Made by a program: the position numbers and the translations under genes
Shown: positions 56,050-64,000 of the stretch, one piece after another
Numbering within the stretch: position 1 is the first letter of the stretch
How the letters are laid out: every line of letters begins with the position of its first letter
Origin: Stenopsyche tienmushanensis
Lineage: Eukaryota > Arthropoda > Insecta > Trichoptera > Stenopsychidae
DNA length: 64,000 nt
Direction of reading: 5' to 3'
Assembly: GCA_008973525.1 (NCBI GenBank)
Contig: WACJ01000192.1
Coordinates: forward strand, 372,001-436,000
The notes under the pieces: generated by a model
Databases searched by the model: none
What the model saw: the letters and a program-made list of their open reading frames with translations, nothing else
Told to the model about the DNA's origin: nothing

Positions 56050-56240
56050 TATGTTGTGTGATATATAATAAAATAGGCATCTACTGGTGTAGTGGTTGCT
56101 TTATGCTACGTTTACATACACAGTAAAGGCGACGCAGCGCATGCGCATAGCATCTCTATAACAATTATCCCTCTCTTTCTGATGCTTTCCGTCGATTTTT
56201 GGAGTTTCACATTTTGTGATGTTCAGGCAAATTTGCCATA
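56050..56240 (+). repeat. family C repeat, copy 6
   Basis: TGTTGTGTGATATATAATAA, CTACTGGTGTAGTGGTTGCT, the GCGCATGCGC core (about 56138-56147) and TTTTTGGAGTTTCACATTTT then GTGATGTTCAGGCAAATTTGCC are present. With copy 2 this is the fullest version. The TGGTGTAGTGGTT text looks like a tRNA A box, but no B box lies at the usual spacing. Confidence 0.75.
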
Positions 56241-57029
56241 CCGCGTTTATGCAAGTTCAACATGATTATGAATGTTTGCAATTCTTCGATATGCATATAA
56301 ACCATAAAATGCAAATTAGGTTAATGCTCCATCACATTTGGAAACCAGTTTCGATTAACAGCATTACATTAAAACATATAATAGCAGATTAAATATTTCA
56401 TTTTTGTTGAAAATTTGATATATTTTAATTTAATGCAAAATGTAACATATAATTTTAACACTAATTAATATACTCTAGTATTTTTGTTGATATGCTTTTT
56501 AATTTTAGCATATGTCATAAAAATATTTCATAGATACGTCATCCCTACTTGAATTTATAACGGTACAGTTTTGGCATGTATTACAAATACTATATTGCGG
56601 AATAGTCTTTCAACATGAAACATTAACATGTATTTTTGGAATTTTCAGAAACGTATTTAAATTCTTACAATAAATCTAAAAATTCATAGCCACTAATTTC
56701 CGAAACAAACATCTGAGTGTACTCGCAAAATAGAATAATGTCGCTCAAAACGAATAGCAATTTCATAGAATAATTTCATAAATACGGATTAAAAGAGTAA
56801 AATTGATGAAATATTTCCATGCAGATAAGAATAATAGATTTAACAACTATGCTTGGTTGAAAAGAAATCTGATTATTGTTTGGAGCAGCGAGTGGATATG
56901 AAAAAGCTATGACATGATAAGGTCTTGATTTGAGCCATATTTTGCTACGTTTTACAGCTCTGTTCTAAGTGTCAGGGTTGTCGAAATAGAATTTTTTTTC
57001 AACCTTTTAAAAAATATTCAAAATTTCAA
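56241..57029. other. AT-rich interval, nothing recognised
   Basis: No coding or repeat signal could be supported. Confidence 0.35.
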
Positions 57030-57480
57030 CTTTAAAAGTTCTCTAGGTTATACGCTTTCCAACGATATGCTACATGTCATACGAATCATTCAATAAGTCA
57101 TTAAACCTGAAGAGCTACAAATTTTCCAGAGTTAGGGTTAAGAAAATACTTTTTATGCTTAAAATTTATTTACAAAATTTGTTCAAATTGATCATCTCTG
57201 CTTCGTATGCATGCATACCACATTTTCCTTATTTCAATTGTAGTTGTCTGAAGTAGCATTTCCCCTTTCATTTTTGCAAAGGCGGCGCTTATTCCTTCAA
57301 TTAGAATTTATTTTGTGGGCACTTCTGTCATGTAAATTAATTATTTTGGTGGCCCTATTCCGTGGCTCGCACAGTCTCCAGACCTGACACCACTGGATTT
57401 CTTTGTCTGGGAATGTGCCCTATTCCGTGTCTCGCACGGTCTCCAGACCTGACACCACTGGATTTCTTTGTCTAGGGACT
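57030..57480 (+). mobile_element. Tc1/mariner-type relic with tandemly duplicated catalytic block, copy 1
   Basis: CCGTGGCTCGCACAGTCTCC then AGACCTGACACCACTGGATT reads PWLAQSPDLTPLDFFVWE, the catalytic block of mariner-like transposases (PRSPDLxPLDFFLWG). The same block follows again at about 57420-57475 as an imperfect tandem copy of about 68 bp. Upstream text (ATGTCATACGAATCATTCAA) recurs inverted at about 61940. Confidence 0.7.
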
Positions 57481-57534
57481 TACACCCTGTGAAAAGATCT
57501 TAGAAATCATGAATGTATGGCATTAATTTGCATG

Positions 57535-57960
57535 GCAAAGCAGGCGACCGCCACGGGCGCAAATGGGCTTAGGGCGCAAAACGCAGAATACCTGGTCGGG
57601 AGTTGCACATGGTTTTTGTTTTACTCGATCATTCTACTTCACATTAACCAACACTAAATGACTCTAAATGCCCGCGATAAAATAAAGACAACGATATTTT
57701 TGACCGATTGTAAAATGTAAGCGACCCATTCGATCAGTCTTCTTCAGACAATTTCGTTGTATAATGAGAGTTTGTAATCGTTCTGTAGACATGTTCAGGT
57801 ATGGCGCTGATTTGCGCGATCCGAAAAGCGGACCGATTGGACATACAAACCTTGTGGCCACTCCGTTCTCTTTTAGAGCTTTTTGCGTGGCATTTTCTAT
57901 GATCTGTACGATCACGGAAGCAACGTAGCGTCTAGACACTTTCTATTATAGTATTTTTTT
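57535..57960 (-). mobile_element. hAT-like element family A, copy 3
   Basis: On the minus strand, TTCCGTGATCGTACAGATCA, GGAGTGGCCACAAGGTTTGT and CTGATCGAATGGGTCGCTTA follow the order of copies 1 and 4. With the left flank (GGGCGCAAAACGCAG) it is the inverse of 59250-59705, so the two form a large inverted repeat. Confidence 0.65.
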
Positions 57961-58905
57961 TTAAAACGATAGCCGCAATCTATATCTTAAGTCGGGCACA
58001 TATATGATACATACATACACATGATACATGCAGATTAGAATAATCGAATGATGATTTTTAAGGATATCAAAGCGGATGACAAACGACGATTGCGAATACC
58101 TTACAAATCGTCTACAAGTAGATATGAAATCAAATGATACAAAAAAAAAGCAATAAAAAACAGATTTCGGCGTTAAGTTATCGCAATTCGCGCATGGTCA
58201 TTTGTTACCCCAGATACGACCAGAACTGTTTATTGCCAAGTTTATCTGACCGGAAATTTTGACTCGCACCACTCGCTTCGATGTGCCCCAATTTTCGTGG
58301 TTATTATTTTCCTGGGCCTTGGATCTGATGATAAGCTTTATTAGAGGGTTCAAGGTCTCAAGCGCGAAACGCCAAACATTATAACGTGCTTATTGACTGT
58401 CGGGACTGGCTAATTTCGGGTCGAAACTAAATTCTAATGTAATGTCGATTTACAGCATTTCAATGCTCAACGAGGAGAGGAGGAAAATACATCTGCGAAA
58501 TACAAGGAAAACTGCGAATGTGACGGTAAAACCCCTGATTGTTAGATAACACCATTGGGAGATTCCATTCCAGCAAGCTTGTTTGAGTGAGTCATCACGT
58601 TTGATAGTCGTACAACTTCGAAGGAGCAAAAACTACCTTGTGGAATTTTGTGGTTGCTTTTTTCGTGTTTGCATCGAGTCTCTTATCTGATCATATTTTG
58701 TGCGAAAAATGAACAGCTTTGAAATACATACAAAATTATAAAATATCAAACGTAAATTATGGGCATTTGGCAAAAATAAATGCATAGGAGTTTCCAATCG
58801 TATTCTACCATAGACCCTTTAAAATAGTTAATTATACTGATAAATGCACATATAAAAATATTAAAAAAAGCATTAAGATTTATTTTTGTACTGTTTTATT
58901 TTACA
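57961..58905. other. loop region between inverted family A copies
   Basis: No gene was recognised. Bases about 58200-58650 are GC-richer but show no family-like frame. Confidence 0.35.
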
Positions 58906-58995
58906 CGTATTAGGAGTAGCCAAAAGTAACGCCGTTTTTTTGAAGCCATTGCCAACCATTTGGATATAGTTTTTCATAGAGTAAATATGTTTTTA
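58906..58995 (+). mobile_element. mariner 5'-end fragment
   Basis: AGGAGTAGCCAAAAGTAACG then CCGTTTTTTTGAAGCCATTG parallels the end sequence before the mariner ATG at 11587 (AGGAATGCCGTTTTTTGAAG). No transposase codons follow. Confidence 0.45.
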
Positions 58996-59020
58996 AAAAT
59001 GTGATCGATAGCCAAACTTT

Positions 59021-59095
59021 CTGTAGATTTGAACCTAAGATGATTAAGTTACCAGCCTAACCGCTTAGTCGTGGGACTACCTACAGTTTTATTGA
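59021..59095 (-). repeat. tRNA-derived SINE head, copy 2
   Basis: The minus strand reads GTAGGTAGTCCCACGACTAA then GCGGTTAGGCTGGTAACTTA and ATCATCTTAGGTTCAAAT, parallel to 28016-28080 (GTAGTCCCATGGTTAAGCGG ... GAGTTCGAATCC). The A-box-like and B-box-like positions coincide. The inverted extra arm of the first copy is absent. Confidence 0.6.
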
Positions 59096-59254
59096 ACTTT
59101 TCTCATACAAAATAATTTCCTACATTATCTATCACCTTCATTTCAAACCACCTATGCTCTTCTCCAGATCCGATGCCGCGTTTGCTAGCTAAGACAGCGA
59201 AATAAATTGGTAATATAAATATCGTTCACGACCTCATATGGCACGAGTCACCTA

Positions 59255-59705
59255 TGTAATAGACTCTGAGGGAGCTTCGGTGATCGTATAGATCAAAGAA
59301 AATGCCGAAAAAGGCTTTAAAAGAGAACGTAGTTGGCACAAAGTCAACGTGTTCAACCGGTCTACTTTTCGGACCACTGACATGATGAATGAGCGCCTCG
59401 CGACTTAAGTATGTCTATAGAACGATTACGAGCTCTCATTACGAAATGAAATGGTCCGAAGAAGACTGATCGGGTGGGTTGTTTAATTGTTGTCTTTGTT
59501 ATGTTTAAGCGATAGCGAAGAAAAGAGGGATTAGATAACTTAGTATATATTATAAAAATGGACAGAATCAATCAATGTCGATTCATGTAAAGTAGAATGT
59601 GCGATATGTGTAACTCTAGACCGGGTTGGAATTCCGAGTTTTGCGCCCCAAGCCCAGTTGCGCCCTTAGTAGGCGCCTGCTTTGTCACCCCCTTGTAACG
59701 ATCAT
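59255..59705 (+). mobile_element. hAT-like element family A, copy 4
   Basis: GGAGCTTCGGTGATCGTATA, CAACCGGTCTACTTTTCGGA, GACTGATCGGGTGGGTTGTT and AGGGATTAGATAACTTAGTA match copy 1; the end CACCCCCTTGTAACG approximates copy 1's CCCCTTGTTACG. It forms the right arm of the inverted repeat with copy 3. Confidence 0.65.
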
Positions 59706-61619
59706 ACTCTTTTCGTAAAATCCAGCGGATTTTAACTGAAAATAATTTAAAAGGGTGGTTTTTAACTCTTTCTTAGGACTAACATCACTTGAATATTCCA
59801 TAGAACGAAATATGTGAGTCGAGGGACAAATAAAAATCTTTAGAGGGCTATAGACCTTTTTCATTGAATTGGGAGCCCATGGACTGCATTGGGGCCCATG
59901 GTGCCCATGCATACACTTATTATTGAATGGATATATTATATATACTGTCATCACTTAATCAATAAGGACTATTGCCATTTCATCTTGATTGTTTGTAATC
60001 AATAGGTTTCTATCAGCGAATCTCAAAATGCTATTTCTATGGGCATTTAAATAATTTGATATTCACACGATTGCCCACCTCAACTAGACGTACGTCAACA
60101 AACCCCATTGAACCGGTCTTAAGTAATTTAATAAAGAAAAAAAAATGAAATACGTGATAATACACGTTAAATCATGAGCTCAAAATGAATAATTTGCAGG
60201 CAATAGCGTGATGTTTGGATTCTCAGAAGCCTTCTGCGAAGGGTGGGTATGGGTGGGTGGTGATGAAGTTAAAGTTTCTCTCGAAGCCCTCGACCACCTT
60301 CTGACCCACGTTATTTCCATAACAAAGCAAAGTGGTCGTGGAAGGCTTTATCGCGATACCATCTTTGAATAATTTCCATGTCTGACCTTGGCTTGAGTGA
60401 CCATGCTGACCGCAGTGGCTATCGACCACGCCACGCGATGTATCCGAAAGGTCACCATTATTTATTAACATTATTACGGGCTATGGTGGTTTTAAAATTG
60501 CAAAAGGGCAAGAAGCCAGGACGTTAGTCACCGTGGCCTATCGAAAATCAGCAACCATCAATCATTTTTGGTTTTCCCAAGATGGTATAGAAGGAAAAGC
60601 ATGGCGCTCGCTATTAACGTACATTACAGCGAATTATTTATATGTAACCGAAACGAAAGTAAAATCTTATTCATCGGAAACACGAAACAATTCATAGGGC
60701 GTTTAATACATTTTCGAAAACATTAAAGGTCACGTACAAAGAAATGGACGATGGTGATTTAACATCTCGACGTGAAAATGAAATTAATCTTACTTACAAT
60801 GTTTTATCGGTCACTAATTTGGATTTTTTTCTCTCCAGACACTGTTGTAAAATTGGAAGGAATATGGAAAATACGAATGTTGTGACCACCTTAATATTTT
60901 TGCTAATGAACTTGAACTGCTCATTGTAAGTTGTAATATCGACAATAAGTTTGGAAACGCTTAATACATCGCGAAAAAACCTTATTGAGCATAAATCATC
61001 ATTTATTGATATTTAAAATATATAAATACACATTGATGATCATATCCTTCTTAACATCCAGGACCTTATTGGATTCAGGCGAGTGATACCACGTAATCTT
61101 GCGAATTTCTGGCGATTTTCTATTCCGCGTGGTTTTCACCAAAACGCTCATAACTTTTTTCATATTGATACCAATTTGATAAAATAAGCAGGTTATAAAG
61201 CTTATATACAGGGAATAGTACAGAGGTTTACATCCTATGATTTGCAGGCTAGAATCGGCATAGTTTATTTTGATTACATTGTAAATCATAGAATTTTACG
61301 AATGGAATGTTATTGAATTTTACACAATGCCATGTGCTTATCATATTGAGCAACTTTGTACAAATTTGTACGAAATACTTGCGAAAATTCGTTGCGTACT
61401 ACACAATTAAATATTAAAAATAAAATAAACAAAGCATTTATTACTTCCTATATTTCTGAGAATTAGCATGATTCATAGAAAATCCACTTTATCTGATTAT
61501 ACAGGCTGTTATGCATATGGATTGACAAAAGTTTTTTGGAGGTTAGGGGGGTCTTTTGCTATGTTTCACATATAGACCTTATGTCCTAAGTTTCAGGGCT
61601 CTCGAAATATATATTTTTT
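59706..61619. other. interval with a GC-richer open frame, unidentified
   Basis: On the minus strand, 60471-60223 is open for 82 codons with non-random composition (SDTSRGVVDSHCGQHGHSSQ; TTTLLCYGNNVGQKVVEGFE) and GC content above its surroundings. No family was recognised and no splice or start context is convincing. The remaining sequence is AT-rich. Confidence 0.3.
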
Positions 61620-62010
61620 CAAAATTTTAATCCAGTGGTGTCAGGTCTGGATACCGTGCGTGCCGCGCAAAATAATTAATTATTTTTTCATTATTTATTC
61701 AATTAGGATTTATTTTGTGGGCATCTTTGTCGTGTAAATTATTTATTTTGGCAGCCCTATTCCGTGGCTTCTGACTTGACCAGACCTGACACCACTGGTT
61801 TTATTTGCCTAGAGACGTGCCCTATTACATGGCTCGCACGGTCTTCAGACCTGACACCGCTGGATTTCTTTGTCTAGGGACATGCAAAAGATCAATAATT
61901 AATTTATTAATTAACAAACTGGTAGTTTTTCAAATTTAACGACTTATTGAATGATTTGTATGACATGTAGAATATCGTTGGAATGGGCATAATCTAGATA
62001 AATTTTTAAA
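61620..62010. mobile_element. Tc1/mariner-type relic, copy 2 (rearranged)
   Basis: It contains two direct copies of the SPDLTPLDFF-type block at about 61755-61800 and 61815-61880 (GACCTGACACCGCTGGATTT), an inverted copy at about 61633-61665 (CCAGTGGTGTCAGGTCTGG), and an inverted version of the 57.03-57.12 kb flank at about 61925-62000. It therefore combines inverted and tandem pieces of the copy-1 element. Confidence 0.6.
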
Positions 62011-62724
62011 ACTAAACTAAACCTGCATAAGCCAAAAAAAAATAATCGTTTAATGTGTCAAGCATCCTGTATATTTGACTTTTTAAGACTGAAGTAGACT
62101 TATAAGGCTTGTATTGTTACATTCATAAATAATAAGCAGAATTTGGAGTAGTTTTAGTGTAATTAATAAAAAGTTTACGACCCAACAAAAAAATATTTAA
62201 GGACCATTTTTAGCCAATAGTATTGTACTTTTGCCAAAAACACGTAGGGTCATAAATAATACCATATTGAGTCATAAAGGTAAAGAGAATATATATTCGC
62301 ATTGTGTAGATTTGTTAATAGTTATCAATAGAAAAAGTAGGGTTCGTTTCCAGGGTTTTTCTCAAAGCATTGAGATTTAACTTTTTAAAATTAAAATGAT
62401 AATTTCTGCTCGTTCATTTTGAACACATAGCAGACCTGGTGGTGGATTCAGACGTTCAGACACGCAAAAACAACAGACACGAATTAATGAATCGATCGAT
62501 ATAATTATCTATAATACACTGATGATTATACGTCTTTAATTTATATTAAGTGAAAAGGTAGACCTTCGCTGAACGACTCCAATAAAAAATATAAGCAATT
62601 AAGATACGGATCTAAACTCTAAAGATGTTTGTTTTCAAACGCTGCATTGAAGATTGTTATGGCATTCATAAACAACTGTAATATATATAATACGAGGATC
62701 ATTTGTAAAGTTCGCAAACCTACA
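62011..62724. other. AT-rich interval, nothing recognised
   Basis: No coding or repeat signal could be supported. Confidence 0.35.
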
Positions 62725-62870
62725 ATTGTTATATTAAGCTTTCCCTACCGGTGATGTATTTACTACACCTCGACTCTAATAATGATAATATCGATATGAA
62801 ATATAATAGTTACGGGGTTCAGAATATTTGTATTTGTCCGTAATATAATTACGAATCACATTCTTTGTAA
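62725..62870 (+). mobile_element. hAT-like element family B, copy 4 (short fragment)
   Basis: CTTTCCCTACCGGTGATGTA, CTACACCTCGACTCTAATAA and CGTAATATAATTACGAATCA match the interior of copy 2 (48775-48900) in the same orientation. Neither end is present. Confidence 0.7.
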
Positions 62871-63085
62871 TACCTGTAGCCTGTCCAGTTATAGATAATA
62901 CAGCTTCTTCTTAATGGTTCAATTGGCTGCTAATGGCTTCTAATGAACGATGCCATCCATGTCACTACATATTATAACTACCAAACTGCTGATAAGAGCG
63001 AATTCATTTTTGATTATGCATTCGTTTTTGATATTATTTGCAAGTGATATAAAGTATCTTTCTACCTTAAAAATAAAACATTCGA

Positions 63086-63447
63086 AATGTTTTTGTGCGA
63101 TTTCGAAGTTATGCGGTTTTTTATTTCATAAAAAATACGTATCGAGATATTTTGGGCAAAATTAGTATTTCTCTAGTGGATGTCTGGCATTTGAGATGCC
63201 AGATGTCAGACATTCTTAAAATTTTACCAATGATGCAAGACGTCCTTTAAATGTTATTTTTTTATTGTTTTCCTGTTTTTTTATTAACTTTTTTGTGCGA
63301 TTTTGGATATATTTTATATAGCGGTTTCAAAGTTATGCGGTTTTTAAAATCCATGGAACGTATTTTCATTTTTTCTATGTAAGTCATAGCCTTTTTTATG
63401 CGATTTTCCGCGGAACACATCTACCGCACAAAAAAATGTTTAAGTGT
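63086..63447. repeat. TIR element family T, copy 2 (inverted)
   Basis: The inverse of 32850-33440: GCGGTTTCAAAGTTATGCGG, AAATCCATGGAACG, CTATGTAAGTCATAGCC and the end ACATCTACCGCACAAAAAAA then TGTTTAAGTGTA. The left part is interrupted by unrelated sequence around 63170-63250, which includes a short GGCATTTGAGATGCC hairpin. Confidence 0.65.
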
Positions 63448-64000
63448 ACATAACTTTATTATTGTGTTCATAATTATCATTTTGTACGATGAAAACATTT
63501 GCTAAATGGCTGTTTGTCAAACTAAATTTTTATGCAGTATATAATCACTATAACGTCACTTCTATTGTGTTAAATTTACCGTTTTAAGACCAGTTCGTCG
63601 TCTTCCTCTTTATAAATTCACATTCGTTTACATAACTTTCTTGTGGCGAGCCGTTAAAAGAACAATCGGTCGGTGATGTTAACGTCGCTCGTAAACTCAT
63701 TCTTAATAGTGAATAATGAGTTCATCAGGAAGTCACTCCAAGAAGGCCGAATGGAATGTAAAAATTTGTAAGAATTTGTAATATAAGAGATGATAAACCC
63801 TCACACGCATCACGCAACCCTAGAATCGGGGAATACAAATGACTGTTATATTCTTGTGAGGACGAAGGTCGAATTCGATTGGAAGGTTCTGTGGGGGCGG
63901 ATATAAGTTGGCAACCTTTTATGGCGAAGTCCAATGAAGCCTTTTATTTTTGCCATTTAAGTGTGGTGATTAAAAGCATACCCAATTCATTGGCTTAACA
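63448..64000. other. right edge of window, no gene recognised
   Basis: GC-richer text at 63720-63930 is open in one minus frame without a recognisable motif. The later ankyrin-gene exons, if intact, would be beyond this edge. Confidence 0.3.

Noticed and set aside
56075..56095. tRNA-like A box in the family C repeat as proof of a SINE
   Set aside because: TGGTGTAGTGGTT looks like an A box, but no B box is at the expected distance in any copy.
59685..59954. 89-codon minus frame as a gene
   Set aside because: It overlaps the end of a family A element and AT-rich flank and has no recognisable motif.
1..64000. CRISPR array, operon or prokaryotic system
   Set aside because: No regularly spaced repeats, and genes are split by introns; the window is plainly eukaryotic.

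Overview
This is an AT-rich insect nuclear contig: split genes with GT-AG introns, a secreted DUF4789-type protein typical of arthropods, and a dense load of mariner, piggyBac, hAT-like, foldback and non-LTR element remains. The species cannot be named from sequence alone. I see no prokaryotic features, no CRISPR array and no rRNA genes.

Gene layout from the left. (1) 1005-1162, minus: first coding exon of a UBASH3/TULA-like protein (Gly/Ala-rich leader, then the start of a UBA domain); the rest lies left of the window. (2) 1725-4070, plus: intronless, complete ANAPC2 (781 aa), head-to-head with gene 1 across about 560 bp. (3) 23419 down to 8289, minus: a complete 32-exon gene for the catalytic alpha subunit of the Ral GTPase-activating complex (RalGAP alpha, RALGAPA1/2 family). 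I rebuilt it exon by exon; all junction phases agree and give about 1898 aa, with one exception, a single extra A in a homopolymer of exon 4 that breaks the frame. It is tail-to-tail with ANAPC2 and head-to-head with gene 4. (4) 24754-28758, plus: three-exon gene for a 224-aa secreted, cysteine-rich DUF4789 protein. (5) 50318-51788, plus: two exons of an ankyrin-repeat protein, followed at about 53.3-53.64 kb by a decayed stretch resembling the next ankyrin exon. Short tentative exons at 31693-31721 and 35310-35360 may belong to this or another plus-strand gene with long introns.

The rest, especially 28.8-50 kb and 52-64 kb, is a transposon graveyard. At least eight mariner-type transposase remnants are seen, with a piggyBac transposase remnant, the 3' part of an R1/Jockey-like LINE, several hAT-like families in inverted or nested copies, a near-palindromic foldback MITE, tRNA-derived SINE heads, and a dispersed family of about 200 bp carrying a GCGCATGCGC core (at least six copies). 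A composite 4-kb element at 40.3-44.3 kb holds two mariners and a hAT fragment.

No new multi-gene system was found. The most useful results are the full RalGAP alpha model with its frameshift and GC-AG intron, the UBASH3-like/ANAPC2 divergent pair, the complete DUF4789 gene, the decayed ankyrin exon, and several repeat families not obviously assignable to named ones.
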